64,000 nt of DNA from Zonotrichia leucophrys gambelii (lineage: Eukaryota; Chordata; Aves; Passeriformes; Passerellidae). The DNA lies in assembly GCF_028769735.1 (NCBI RefSeq), contig NC_088176.1:20645501-20709500 (forward strand), in the 5' to 3' direction. The notes below the pieces were generated by a model. It made no database searches. It was not told the origin of the DNA and saw only the letters and a program-made list of their open reading frames with translations. This document shows, one piece after another, positions 1-13,202 of the stretch; position 1 is the stretch's first letter; every line of letters starts with the position of its first letter. A program made the translations under genes and the position numbers.

Positions 1-3000
1 ATAAGAATGGATATCTTATTGATTAGGATAATTTTTCCTTATGAGGAAGTCATGATAGCTCAAACTTTCTGAGAGTCAGAGTTCCATATCTTTAGCTGAA
101 CAAGACTTTTAGAAAGAGACAAAACCAAAATAAGCAACTCTTAGGTCACTGTAATATTACAAATCTTTAAAACAAATAAATTACTAGTGGGGAAATTTTA
201 CATGGTACTATTTTCAGAAATTGCAGAAATCAGCTCATAAATTCATTGCGAAGTCTCTGGTCAACACTGCTGATAAATATACTTGCCCTTATGATATGCA
301 AACGGAAGACAGCAGTCTCTTCCCCTTGGTGATAAACTGCTGGCTACAAGTAGCCAAATGATTAATTCCTAGTGAGGATCAGTGAGTTTATCATGAGGTC
401 ATGCCTGCGTGCCAGTCCAAATCACCTCAGCTGTGCATGGGACAGCAGAGCTGTTTCTGCAACCCTGCCAAGCCTAGGCACTCTCCGACAGTTTTGTGAC
501 ACTCCTGCTATGATTTCCATTAGCAAAAGTTTTGGCAAGTTGTGCTTAGATGTTTGTCAAGTCCTAGGAATATGCATGAAATCAAGCTGATTAAGTAAGT
601 AATAGATACTTCTGTTTAGATTTCTCATTGTTAGCCCAGCTCTAAGCTCTTCCTTGAGAGCTTATTTAAAATATATCTGACTACTCACATGTCTGCCAAA
701 GTAGCCAATATTTCACACCTTCTTTAATGGGCAGTAAGTCACTTTTCCTTCTGAAAGACATTACTAGTCTCAAGCCTCAATTAACTACTAGATTTCTGAA
801 GAAGTTTGTCTAAAAGGAGAGTACTGGAATGAGAAAGCAACTGTATAAGCCTAACCATGAATTGCTAAAACATTCCAGTTTCTCTGAGATTTAGTGCTCA
901 AGGAATTAGGACGTTATTTTTGTGAGTAGAGTAACAGCACTGACACCCTATTCCATACCTGAATGACAAAAGTAAGAACCACTGGCAAACTCAAAAATTC
1001 AAGTCAGAAATTCTAAGGTGCCATATGTGCAAGGCACTAAGAGTTGAAACAAATATTTTGAATTTAATATAATCTCAGCATATGCAGGCAGCCCAAACAG
1101 ATCACAGCATGCCAATGTACCTATACATCTGCAGCTTCTAAGTATTTACTGTAGAATTTCCCATAGCCATAATCTAACATTGTGCTGCAAATAATGGCCC
1201 TGTTGTGAAATACAGGTTTCAGTAGAGATGAAATGACAATCATACTTTACAAGAACTCAGGAGTTCACTGTTTCCTTCAGTCATTCATAGGATTTACCAT
1301 TCCAGGGCTTTGAAATAAGAGTAACAGATAAAGACACACTCCTACTGTTCATCACCTGTTTTAAAGTAGAGCTTACAAATACTTTTTTATCAAGAGCTAA
1401 AAAGAAAACACGATGTTGACTTCCAGCTGCTCAGATTTTTGCCCCTTCTTTTTCTAGAAAGACTTCTTTAAAAGAAGTATTACCATTGTTTCAGAAGGTA
1501 ATTTTCATGCCAGGATTCAGAGAACTACCTGTCAAAGCAAAGGTTTCTCAGCATTTTTGATGAGTCACAGCTCCTGGGTTCTGCTGGCTCTAATAGCACT
1601 GATCCAACAAACATCTTAAAAAATTGTCTTGCAAATGAGTTGCACCAGATGTTTAGGTATCTACTCTTATTTTCACTCAATGAAATTGCTGTAAATGTTC
1701 ATGTCATTTGTTAACAACCAAAGCATAGTTTATACTATTTCTCTTGCCTTTTGAACTGTCAATACTATATACATATGTAGTAGAGCTTATACTTCATTCT
1801 AATAGTTTAATAGGGTTTTCTTGAAGATGTTAAATGTAAAGTTTGCCATTGCCTAGCCTGAAGTTACTTACACAAATTGTTTCAATTTTTAGTACTTGAT
1901 GTATGCTTGCACAGGCTTGAATGTCACATGCTCAGACTGCGGTTTTCTTGTGTTCCTTAAATGATTGTGTCTTTCCTCTTTAGTATTTTGGCTTTGGTTT
2001 TATTTTTTTTTTTAGGAACCAGTCTCACAGCTAGAAAGAAAATGTCATACATGCCTATAGAAGTCAATGCACAGAAACACGGAGGTCCAAGTGTGCCAAA
2101 TTATCTTGCTCCAGAACTGACAGCTGTGAAACTATAACTGGGCAGCACTGGAAGTTTAATGAACCTCACCTTGAGGAATGATCTCATGTTAATGTGTTAA
2201 CATGCTTTGGGGTGAAAGGAAAAACCTCTGCCTGGCACTGAATACTATTGTGGAATCATCTACTAATATATCACCATAGTGTGAAAGACAAGATAAATGC
2301 CTTTTTCATTATGAATCACATAGGGGGAAGAATGAAAGGCAGAGGAATAGCAATTAATCACCTAAAAGTATTTGAAGCGAGTGACCTAGTAGCCTACATT
2401 ACCTTTATTGGAATTTAGTGAAAATCATCACTAATACCAGCTTAATTTCCATATGTATCAAACTTAGGCATTGAAACTTTTTTAAAAAGTTGTGTGGCCT
2501 GGTTCAGAATGCCTAGAGTAGGTATTTAATGTCCTTATGTCCGAGAGCATCCCCTAAAAACATTAAACAGGTCCTCTGGTATATTTGTGGAATCATGGCA
2601 TGCAGTGCCTGCACCTTCTTGAGGCATATGAAGTTATCTTCTCAGAGCAGGAGTTTGACAAAGAGCAGGCAGTAGCACTTACCCTGAAAAAAAAGATTTG
2701 GATTCCAGGCCCTTGTCAGTCTAAGTCATGGATTTCTAGCTTTTGTGAAAAGGGTGGTCTAGGGCAAGAGTCAGTCTCCACCTTTTTCTGATGAGGCCCT
2801 GTAGAGAGAGAAACAGATCTGAGGCCCAAGAGACACTTGAATAACCAAGTAGCCTTCAGGAAAAGCTGTTCCATTGGAACATATTTTCTACAGTGGGCTT
2901 TTTCCATAATTTGGTAGATACAAGAAAACAGTAACGAGTTATTACAGGTAAATGCTGACCCCCGTTAGAGTAGTATAAAGATGCTATGGAGCAATTATAA

Positions 3001-3440
3001 ACATGTGTTTCAGAAGAGAGTTGACATCTCTGGTTTAGTAGGTATTTTGGACCTATTCCATTGAAATGAACAGAAAATGAGCATCTACCTAAGCTACTTT
3101 TCTTTTGAATAATATTCAATGCAGCTCAAGGTGAATTTAAGCAATATTCAGTACAGGATAATACAGTAGCCTAGGATTTGTCCCGACATTCCTTACACCC
3201 ACTGAGTAATGCTTATTCATAGAAGTAGTTCCATATAATGAATTGTATTACACAGACTGTGTTAGAAATTTCCATTTATCTCAGGGGGATTCACATGGGC
3301 TACAAAAGCTTTCCTATTGGATGGCAACATGAATGTTCATCACCAGGTGCCATGAGGGAAAATCCAGTTCTTTCCTACACTAAGTCTTACCTTAACAATA
3401 TCCCACTGCATACTTGCAACTCCTTCACATGGTGATCTCC
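1..3440. other. Intergenic, no gene seen
   Basis: AT-rich single-copy-looking DNA. Open frames here are short, on both strands, with no recognisable domain and no convincing exon flanked by splice sites. One consensus AP-1 heptamer (TGAGTCA) lies at 1561-1567, which is not more than expected by chance over this length. In mammals CAMK2G lies upstream of PLAU in the opposite direction; no part of its kinase coding sequence is recognised. Confidence 0.6.
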
Positions 3441-4480
3441 TTAGAGCTTACCAAATACAAACTTAACAGTGGAGTTTCTCCTCCAACTCCAGTTTAGGCT
3501 TCCTCCAGTCTTGTTCTGTCCTTTACGTAGAATTCAAACTATTCGCACAGAACTGCTCAGAAGCAGAGTTCTGTCCTTGTTTTTCTGAACTTGGGAAGCT
3601 TCCTTTACACATCACTGGCCACATCCCACAATTCTCTTCTTCACTGAATCTCTCCATACTCTTCTAACACAACATTTTTTACTTTGAAATGGCTCTCTTC
3701 TGGTTTCCTGTTTTCACTTGGAAAAAAAAAACTAATTTGCCATCTCCGTGTGGGTGATGTTACATCTCTACTGTGAACTTTCTGTAAACTCTGTCAAAGA
3801 GTAAATTCAAACATCTCTCTGGTATTACCTTTTCATAAGACCTTTCATAAGATCTAACTCAGTTATGACAGAGCTCCATCTTTCTTAGTCCTTTTTGGTC
3901 CAAAACAACCATCTTCTATTTTCTTTGGCTGTCATTGAAAGCAATGTAACTTTTCTGCCTGACAGAAGCCTTGAAAATTGCAATTGTGTTTCTCTTGTCT
4001 GCACACAGACAAGCTCCTGCAAAGGCATCCCTTTGATCAAGTCATCCTGTATCTTGGGCCTGTTTTTCACTGAGTCAACCATACATAATTTGTTTTCACT
4101 CTCAGAGCATCTCATGACCTCTGCCCACTAGGCCTATCCTCTCACACTCATCCTTTGGATGCTGACTCCTCCTGAATAACTCATGTGGCCAACCTACATT
4201 GTCCACATAGTAATTTTACTGATATTATGTCCATGGATAAGCATATTTTCATTTTTGCAGCAGTGTGTTCTTCCATTTCTGACAATAACACTTTTTTCTT
4301 ACCCCTCTCCCTGAAAGTGACATTTAACACTGCCTCTTCCCCCATCTCCCCACTTCCCTCCCTATCTTTCTGATCTGATCATCACAACAGTACCAGTTTG
4401 CAGCCCAAGATGCTGAGCCTCACAGATTTATTAGCATGGAGTGTGCTCTCCACCTTGCCTTCATCTCCCCTGTAGATAAT
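3441..4480. other. Pyrimidine-skewed intergenic block
   Basis: About 1 kb in which the + strand is visibly C+T rich, with many CTTC, TCTCC and CCCTCC runs and the densest tract at about 4300-4375. Overlapping open frames occur on both strands (3895-4131 plus, 3885-4115 minus), as expected from few A/G-rich stops rather than from coding. No protein family is recognised. It could be an eroded transposon or simply a strand-asymmetric tract. Confidence 0.35.
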
Positions 4481-6400
4481 GGTCTCCCTCACTGCTTGGT
4501 CCATGGAAAGAAGTGAGCATACTCCTGACACCGCTTGGGGAACAATGGGAAGATACACTCCAAAAACTCCACATGATGGAGACTTTGTTGTATCTCAATT
4601 TGAGACAATTTTTATCAAAAACACACATTTTCAGAAGAAAGAAAATATTGTCATTTCCAACCGTTCTAACCAAAATCACAGAATGGCACAAGTAGCAAGT
4701 AGGGCCAAGAAAAAGCCTTGGAGACAGAAGGGAGAGGCAGAAAGTAAGTATTTCTGTTTTCTGGCAGGAATACTCCTGCTGGTACTGATGATAGGTCACT
4801 CTGTGCCAGAACCTCCCTCTGGAAGCCTTTGCACAAAGAGGAAAAAAGGCCTATTTTGCAAACAAAACATATTTTTTAAAGTTTTGTTTTTCTGTTGGGC
4901 TTCTGATATATGAGAAGGCTCTGCAGTCTCTCTTCTTCATTTTTTGGGGTTTTTTTTGGTCCACTTTGTTTGCCCATAAAATCTGCAACTGCTATAGACA
5001 GGATAAGGGGAGTAAGCACAACTTTCTTTAGAGAAGTATTTACTTAAAGCTTTTAAACTTGAAACAACAATCAGCAAACAAAGATTAGGGAAAATAGTAC
5101 ATTGTCCATAGTAGAAATAAGTTACAGGAAGTGAACTAAAAAAAAGGAAGAATGCAGCCAAAACATCCACAGGAGTGGTGGTGGGGGGACGATAAGTGCT
5201 ATTATTAGAGCACACGATATACACGCTATTATTACCCAAGAGTGCCCAAGTTAATTCTGTTTCTCCTTTCTTTTCAGCACAGTTTCTTTATGAGCTTATG
5301 CAGGAAGAATGCAATTATTCAACAGCACCCAGGAAGCAAATTCTTTTTTCTCCTTAAAACTCTCTATCCCCTGATCCCCGGAATTGTTCAATAGTTGTTC
5401 ACGTGCAAATCTATAGAGACAGCCTGACACACTGGGCAGTACTCTTTATGGGTTCTCTACCAACTTTTTGCATTTAGTAACCTTTTCCTTCAACTATAAA
5501 TTCACAGAGCTGCCATCATTTTCCCTCCAGAGCTTCTTCAGAACAGTCCATTACTAATGTCATTAATGTCAAGACATAAGAATTATTCTTCCTGTATCTT
5601 GTATTTATTTAGATAATTAATGCTTCAGAGGGAGCGGAATCCTAAATGATCTTCCCAGGCAGCCTTTCACAGAGATGAACAGTGCCAGTTTTCTCTCCGG
5701 GAATTTAGGGCATGCTGCTTCCTTGGATATGACATCACTGGGACACAGCTTGCAGTCAATCCCCAGAATCTGCTTTCTTCCAAAATTTTAGCAAATCTTT
5801 TTTCTCCAGATATATGCTAACTGGCATGCTTTCAGTTTGTTTGGTTTCCTGTGGAATGTGCATCTGATTGACTGATTCACTGCAGAAAAAATAGTCCAAA
5901 ATCAGTTCTTTCTGTAAGTTTCCAACGTTGGATTTCAATGTGCTATTCCAGACCAGTAAATGGTAGGGAAAAAGGATTCCTTTGAAAAATATAAGATCAC
6001 CAAAGGAAGCAAAACTGAATCCCTAAAAACCCTTGTTAATTGTTTTCTACCTTCTACTTTCAGACTCAGAAATCTTTTTTATGTTTTCCCCAGTGCTATC
6101 AGCACTTTGATTTCAACTAAAGACAGGCCTAGATCTATACACAAACATGATTTTCAAGTATTTGTGATCTGGATGCAAGATCTGTAGCTCAACTAATCTT
6201 TAAATTTTAGATATTAGCTGCCTCAAATGAGCAATTTGATCAAATGTCAGAGAGATTGCTGATTTTCATAATCAATGAATTTTCATAACTGCTAAATGAG
6301 ATACAAAGCATAGTTTAAAAGCAGGTGCACATCAAGCTGATGAAGAAATCCTCAGATGTGATCATCGCTGCTCTGAAAAATACCCGTATCCGGACAGCTC
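4481..6400. other. Intergenic, no gene seen
   Basis: Contains an open frame of 144 codons (4479-4913, plus) that matches nothing I know, is lysine/serine rich in its first half and hydrophobic near its end, and has no promoter, splice or poly(A) context. I treat it as non-coding. A short G-rich run (GGTGGTGGGGGGA) occurs near 5175-5190. Confidence 0.55.
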
Positions 6401-6419
6401 ACTGAAACAACAATCACTG

Positions 6420-6660
6420 TATGCAAGAAGAGCGCTCGTGGGGCAGCTGCTCCCTGGCATGAATGCGAGGCCGGGGGATTGCATTGCACGGCGCCCAAGG
6501 TGACACTGCCTCAGGCCACAGATAAAGCCTGGCTGCTCCGCTGCCTGCAAAGCCACAAGCAGCGCCCACGGGCATCCCAGAGAGCCCAGTGGCCCCCAAG
6601 TGAGAATGCTCTGCCACATCTGCGCACACAGATAACAGAGATAAGAGGAAAAGCAGTAGG
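6420..6660. promoter_or_regulatory. Possible distal enhancer: GATA cluster in a GC-richer patch
   Basis: Seen: three AGATAA motifs at 6520-6525, 6630-6635 and 6639-6644, a CAGCTG E-box near 6437-6442, and a local rise in GC and CpG against AT-rich flanks. Known: WGATAR sites, often near E-boxes, mark GATA-factor enhancers. Inferred: a distal element about 5 kb upstream of the PLAU start site, possibly for PLAU or an unseen neighbour. Chance clustering is possible. Confidence 0.25.
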
Positions 6661-9600
6661 CAGCAAGGAAAAAGACAGAAAAATTAAATAAAGAAACCTG
6701 AGTAGCTGAATTGTACCTAAAGGAAATGAGATCACCACTTGCTTCAGATTCCAACCACAAACAACTGACAAGTAATCAAGAGTCATTAAAGTACAAGAAT
6801 TTTTATGAATCACATTCAACTTAAAATCAGCTACTCTGGAAATTCCTGGGACTCATACAAACAGTAATTTGAGAAAATAAGATTAAAGAGTGAGCTTTAT
6901 ATTTTTAACTTTATGAATAGCGATAACATAACATTTGAAATCTAGTTGTTTACTTTTCAAAATCTAATGGTTTATTCAGTAATTCCAGTTATTATCTCAA
7001 GAGCTAGAAGTAAACTGATTAAAAAATTTAACTTGGATAACATCAGAGAGAGAATACAAAATGTTTTACTGTAAAAGTACCCATGGTTTTCAAGATGAAG
7101 ACAAAATAATCTAAAGCAACTTTATACTGGAAAATTTCCCTTAAACTTGTGACACACTTTCTGACTGACGTAAAATCCTTTCTACCCTAATCCCAAATTG
7201 ACTGCAACCAAACACAGTTCGAGTTTGAAGCTACCCTCCAATACACAAAGAAATGGTAAATATAGCTATGTTCTGTAAATTCTATACCCATAGCTGGGGC
7301 TACTTAATTCAACGACAAACCAATTTCTTTAACAAAACTGACAACAACAAGCCATCATTGTTACAGAGATGACAAGTCACGTCAATCTTTTGGCATGACT
7401 TCTAGGTGTTTTCTTAACTTTTGTATTCTTAATCACTAAGCAAATACTCACTGTGTGGTTTAACCCTGCTCTTTCATTTGAGATGACAGAGGTTTAAGCA
7501 CATATAACTGCTTTTATGCAAATCTAAACTTCTCCATTCATAATGTAGCACAAGTAGAGAGGACTTGAAATTCCCGTTGGCAAAGCACATATTTTACTAG
7601 CCAAAGGACTAATTCTGATGTTACTTATGCTAGATATAAACCAGAACACACACAGCACATGACCATCAGACTTCAGGCAATATAAAGCCTCAGGCCTAAA
7701 TTTTCCTTGTAGAACAGCACTTCTGCAGCAGTTCTTGCTACCAATATTTATAGAGTTATTTAAATCCCTGAAAAGTTCTAGCCTTTTGGGGTTTACTGAT
7801 GGACCACCACAGCCAATGCATGGTGGATGGTATTTCTCTTGAGTTTTAATATTTTATCATCAGCTGTGAAAATAAACACTGTAACCGATAATACCTCCAC
7901 CACAGCAACTTCTGCAGAACAATGCAAACCTCACAGTCTCTTTCAGTACACCACCATGAGATAAAACTCCTGTATTTCTCTGAGGGTCAGTGTTCTCATC
8001 TAGCTGGAATGGAATGTTATCTTTCCTAAATTTGCTAAGTCAGGCTGGCCGACTAGTCTGAAACATTCAAGTTACTTCAACAATAAATTAAAAGAATCAG
8101 CAAGATTTTTATTTGGAACTGAAACCTAAAACACAAAATCACAGTAACCCAAGAACTGTCTGGCAGTGGCTCTGATACTACTTGCTCTTCAGGGCTACAT
8201 CCACTGTATCTGACCTCTATTTTAGAGAAGTGCTATATGACTGCACACTCAAATCACATTAGAAGCTCATAATAGGTGTATACATTTTCTTTGCTCTGTG
8301 ATATAATCCAGGTGCACACAAGAGAAATATATAAAGCCCTATTATTAACAGCCCTAACTAAAAAAATGAGCAAATGACTTTGATGTTGTGAGTAGTTTTT
8401 CCTCATGTAGATGCTGTAATCCTACTAAGCAGGTAAAGTACCTTTTACAAGGTCACTCTAGCACTTCCTTTATTACCTCTTTTTCTTCAGAAGTCTTTCC
8501 TCCTTCCATCCTGCCTACACCTCTGCCAATTTCGGTAAGAGACCGAAGTGATGAAACCACGGACATGTAAAAGGAAAAGGAAATAAAATGTGGAAAGCAC
8601 AATGTGGCTCTCAAAATACAAACTTGTTCACAAGTCTGTACAAGTGTTTCTCTCTTAAGCCTCATGACTTCTCATAATCAGTATCTACTGAGCAAGTAAG
8701 TTCCACTTCCACTGAGAGTATTGCAGGAGGCATTTATCTTTATTCCCTGTTTTTCCCAAACAACTTTGCTTTTGAGTTATAAAGACCTGCTTTTTCTCTG
8801 TCCTATCACAGTCTTGTCCTGGACAGAAGACATGGCCTGTAACCAGGCCCTTCTAAACTCTTCAGACATGCAATGGAGAACAAATGCTGACCCTGAAGCT
8901 ACCAAAAATCCCTTGGTAGCAGAACCGGTCCTGTTTCATCCCTCCCACTCACTGAGTATGTGCATTTCCCATCTGTGCTGGCAGGTCCAGCTCTGAGGTC
9001 AGATGGAGGACATGGCAGAAGTGCCATGCTACAGATTTTCCAAGGTCTCTGCCTTAAGGCAGGGCACGTGACAAGGTTCCAAGGAATTATTTTACCTGAA
9101 ACTTCACTTCAGCTCTTGTTGTGCCAGCCATCAGCCAGCTCAGTGAATCCAGGCGCTGGAAATTATCTCATGCATCTCTGCTTCCCTAGGAGTCATTTAA
9201 TGCTCATAGAGATAGTGCAGCTGTGAGGTTACTTGGAATACCAGAACAAACTTATTTGCAGCTGGCTTGGATATCTTTCTACTAAACCATATTTTCAGTT
9301 CAGTGCAGTCCAGTGCCAACTATAACTCATTTACCTATCTAGGTAGTACTAATATTTAGACCAAAGGAATTGGATAGCTTTAAAGCAGCACTGCAAACAC
9401 ATCAAAATTTCTGATCATAGCTGTCACCAGTCTGATTAAAAGACAGTGACACCACAGCCCAAGTCACTTCTCCTGGGGGCCTTCTAGATGTACTTAAGAA
9501 GTACAGTATTTCAGTGAAACCTGAGTCTGTGACAAATGGCAGAAAAAGGGAGATTTGAACCTTGCTGTATCTTGTGTCAGAGTGAAGAGAACAAAAGTTT

Positions 9601-11460
9601 TTGGTTCTTGGATCTGGAAAACAAGTATGAACCTGCAGGTTTTAGGGAGAAAATTAGGAACAGGGGTATCTGCAAAGCTTGGTAAAAGGTTCAGGGAGAG
9701 GATAACTGATCACACTTCTCAGGAAACAAAAATATCAAAGAGGAAACAGTTGCTCTAGGGTTTTTTCCCAGAAGGATGGTTTGAGGAAGGCCTAGAGACT
9801 CTTCCTTGGAAGCATGGAGGAGGAAGGAGAGGTGCTGCCCAGGCCTGAAGAGCCCACCCTCTTCCTGCATGCAGTCTTCTCCCTGCTCTTCCTGTTGAAT
9901 CAAACTATGACCTATTTCTTCATTTATTATGTGTAAGGTTGGTGTATTAAAATTACTTGAGTAAATGTTCCAGACTGCTTTTAAAATCTGGATTATTTCC
10001 CCCTCTGCAGAATTGATTCCTTGAGATAAGTTTAGTTGGCAGCCACTCCTCTGAAATAAAGACTGCCATGGGGATCCTATCCTTATTATTTCTGCTCTGT
10101 TTCCTAGAGGGTCTAATAACCTGTGATGCTGATATATTAAGTCACCACAGAATGTGAGACACATTTCTCTCCTGAAATTCAGAAAGGCTTATTCCTTACT
10201 TATGCTCACTTATGGACTTCCAGCTTGAGCTGTTTCTCTTTACTCAGTTCCTGCCATTCAGTGAAGTGAAATCCATGTGCGTTCTGCAAACGTGAGATCT
10301 GTTCTGATGTGAGCCTGAAGATCTGAACAGAAAGAAATAGAGCATGTAAGCAGACAGTACCTAAATAAAGGTATGGTTATACCACAGACTTGACACAGAT
10401 AGAAAATGGGGAGGGAAGAAGAAAGTTGAGCCATAGTCACACCAGTTGTTACATGGCAAACATAGAAACGTAGTCTCCTTAAGCTCTGAATTGTCAAGTT
10501 ATGAAAATATTTCTCTTGAGGGAATTTCAGGTCAGCTACTTCTCTGACCTGACCTCTAAAGAAACTGCTCTTCATCAGCTACACAGCCTGTGGACACCTA
10601 CCTCACCTTAGTCACCAGCACTACCTGAAGCTAGACTCCATGAATACACCCACAAATATCATGTATTGGTTTGCTGTTATTCACCGCATTGCTGTAACAT
10701 CACAGCATAATGTGAACGAAATCAACATTTATCTGGGCAGGAGAGACGATCTATTGTGCTGGGTCTGCATTCTTAGACATCTGTCACTTCAAATTTCCAT
10801 CCTCATCTCATGAAATGAGCTGCTTTGAATACTTCTTTGGGAGGCAGAAATTATAAGAAAACCATGACCACTTTCTCACGATTGCTCAGGCCCAAGGGAG
10901 CGTAAGTAATTTGGAGGAGATGAGTTTAGCACCTGCTGTAAGCCCCGAGTCCTAACACATTCCAGCTGGCATGAGAACTGCACCCTGCTCACCCCGACGT
11001 TGTGTGTTTCAGCTGCAGACAGCTCTCTGAAAACACACCCAGTGCTTCAAGTACATTCTGACCCAATACTCCCTCCCAGCGGGCTGTGTTTTATCCACAC
11101 CTGAAAGAGTTTAATCCTCTGTTAGTTAAAAAATCACTTGCGCTTCTCTCATTATGGGTAGTACCATATGAATAATACAGCACATTTGCTTGTATCTCCA
11201 GGTATGTTTGATAGTCATTCTATGTTTATTGCTAATGCATACATACATACATGTTATCATTGTTATCATTCTGTCAAGTCTCCAGGCATGTTTCTAGTCA
11301 TTCCTTTCATAGCTCTCACTCACATTTCTCTTTTGCTTTTATAAATGTCCCTAAGGAATTGCCAAGGAGCCCCTTCCAGAAATCCTACCCCGTACAAAGC
11401 TGTTTACTCGCCCTGACCGTAGTCCCCTTCCCCGAAACTAAAAAGCAGCATAGAAAATTC
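6661..11460. other. Upstream intergenic region of PLAU
   Basis: No exon is recognised. A CACGTG E-box lies at 9065-9070. Near the end there is a (CATA)n microsatellite. Open frames of 157 codons (9691-10164, minus) and 105 codons (10258-10575, minus) have no recognisable domain. The last 200 bases lead into the GC-rich PLAU promoter. Confidence 0.55.
11238..11270. repeat. (CATA)n microsatellite plus 9-bp tandem repeat
   Basis: A short CATA repeat (11238-11252) is followed at once by two copies of GTTATCATT (11253-11270). Both lie about 350 bp upstream of the PLAU transcription start. Confidence 0.8.
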
Positions 11461-11613
11461 CCCCTTGAGTCACGGCGCAGCTCCGATCGCGGCTCGCTGG
11501 AGCATTCCCGATGGGGCGGAGCGGAGCGGCTCGGAGCCGCCCCAGGGCGGCAGCGGCGGCGGCGGCCCCGCCCCGGGCCGGCCTTTATAGAGCCCGCAGC
11601 GGGCAGCGCCCCG
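11461..11613 (+). promoter_or_regulatory. PLAU core and proximal promoter
   Basis: Seen: a sharp switch from AT-rich to CpG-rich sequence; a perfect AP-1 site TGAGTCA at 11466-11472; Sp1-type GC boxes at 11514-11519 (GGGCGG), 11545-11550 (GGGCGG) and 11566-11574 (CCCCGCCCC); and a TATA element TTTATAG at 11584-11590. TATA spacing predicts a start near 11612-11618. Known: vertebrate PLAU promoters combine TATA, Sp1 sites and AP-1/ETS enhancers that respond to phorbol ester and growth factors. Here a consensus AP-1 site sits about 145 bp upstream of the start. Confidence 0.8.
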
Positions 11614-11650
11614 GCAGCGCCGCAGCTCCGCCAGCCCGGCACCGCCACCG
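11614..11650 (+). other. PLAU exon 1 (non-coding 5'UTR)
   Basis: Begins about 25-30 bp after the TATA element (start inferred) and ends at 11650, followed by a strong donor GTAAGT at 11651-11656. It is GC-rich and has no ATG. It pairs with the acceptor at 13201-13202 across a 1.55 kb intron, as in other PLAU genes, where exon 1 is untranslated. Confidence 0.75.
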
Positions 11651-13202
11651 GTAAGTGCCGTGCCTTTGCAACCCCGCCGGCAGCTAAAGGCACCAGCGCC
11701 GCGTCTGAATCGATCGGGATGAAACGTTTGCTCTTAAAATTGAATTGAAATTAAAAAAGGAAAATGCTACTGCGATGCGGTATCGCAGTTGCGGGGAAGG
11801 TCAGTTCTAGCTGCCACAGTATAGCAGAATTTTTAAAGGAATCAGCAGTACTGCTGTTTATGGTGTGGAGGCTGGGCCTGAGAAACTAATTATAGTCGCA
11901 AAGAATAAACTACTTTCATTGCTGCCACAAATGCTAAAAATAATTGTCATAATAGTGTTTAAGGGAAGTATATCTGCTAAAATTTCATCTGAATCTCAAA
12001 TGCATGCACAGCCAAGTACCTGAGGCATGATTTGCTTTCTTGCATTATGACACCTGCTTAACAGCAGAGGTTGCATCTGCATTAGCGTTTTCATTTGTAC
12101 TGTGTCTATTTTCCAAATGAATCTAGTGATCTTCTCTATACCCTGTGTTTTGGTCCACACCACTGAGTGTGTGAACATGTGTTAGGAGTGTTCAATAATG
12201 AGCTATAGAGTACTTGCACTCCATTTCTTCCAAATGAAGTAAAACTAGGAGGTGCAAGCCACATATCGGCAGGCATTCAGTCTGCAGGACCAAACTGAAA
12301 TTAGTCCGCTGTAGAAACCTGAAGCAGGTACAGTGTACAGCTCAGTTCTGTGCATCCTCTTCTACTGCATTGCTTTTTTTTTTTTTGCTAATATAAATAT
12401 AGCTATGATTCCCATGGAATCTTTTAAAAATGAAGTTTTACAGTTTTCTAAAAGTGAGAGAGCACTAAAAGAGTCAGAGCTTAAAAAAATTACTCTCATG
12501 ACTTCTGTTGCGATTTAAAAAGAGGGAAAAGACACATGGGACTTTATTGTACCCCCATTGTTATTACATGATAATTATTTGCTTTTGGAAAGATTGCTAT
12601 ACCTGCTTGGCTACAAGATCCAGCTGCCTATAAGAAGTTGAGACAGACTATGTTGTAAACCTCTAACACTGAAAATAAGTGAGGCAACATCACCAGCAGA
12701 CTTTCAAGAGGTGGCAGTGGTCAGAGGCACTCAGTCAGGTGGCCAGGTTTACCTAAGTGCTGAGCAGCAACAAAATGCAGCTGATAACTAGAGAGGGACT
12801 GAAAAACGGAGGTTTCCCTTTCATACCCTGAAGGTGCTTTTGTTGAGGGTAGCAATGGTCAGTTCAATAGGTACAAACAGTTGGGCAGCAGCTAAATACA
12901 TCTGCCAATTTCCAACTTAGTCCATACTGCAAAAATGGAGTATGGATTTTTCCAATTTCTCTTTCTGTGTTTCAATTACACTCTTGAAAAAAAAAAATCT
13001 GGTTTTATTGCTGCCTGTACAAAAAGAGCTTCAAAGTATAACCTCTAATTTAATTTATGGAAATAATAAGCAGATATTCTGCTGCAAGTAAAAGCTTCAT
13101 TCTTCATCAGTTGTGTTGTTGTGTTGTAACTGAAGACAACAGAAGCAAGAAAACTGGCACTGCAGGCTACAGCATGACACTAAATTCCTCTTTTATTTTC
13201 AG
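11651..13202 (+). other. PLAU intron 1
   Basis: GT-AG intron of 1552 bp. The first 60 bases keep the CpG-island composition; the rest is AT-rich. Two short open frames (11996-12178 minus; 12333-12518 plus) have no coding features. A homopolymer T run lies near 12375-12386. No repeat family is recognised. Confidence 0.75.

Noticed and set aside
4479..4913. 144-codon + strand frame
   Set aside because: No homology recognised, overlaps a minus-strand frame of 112 codons, and has no transcription or splice context.
9545..9575. tRNA B-box-like GGTTCAAATCTCC on the minus strand
   Set aside because: No matching T-stem, anticodon arm or acceptor stem could be formed around it.
11336..11346. TATAAAT upstream of the PLAU promoter
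   Set aside because: It lies outside the CpG-rich core, about 270 bp upstream; the TTTATAG at 11584 fits the exon 1 position and donor better.
11251..11748. 165-codon + strand frame across the PLAU promoter and exon 1
   Set aside because: It runs through the TATA box, GC boxes and the exon 1 donor. The long frame is a by-product of GC-rich sequence.
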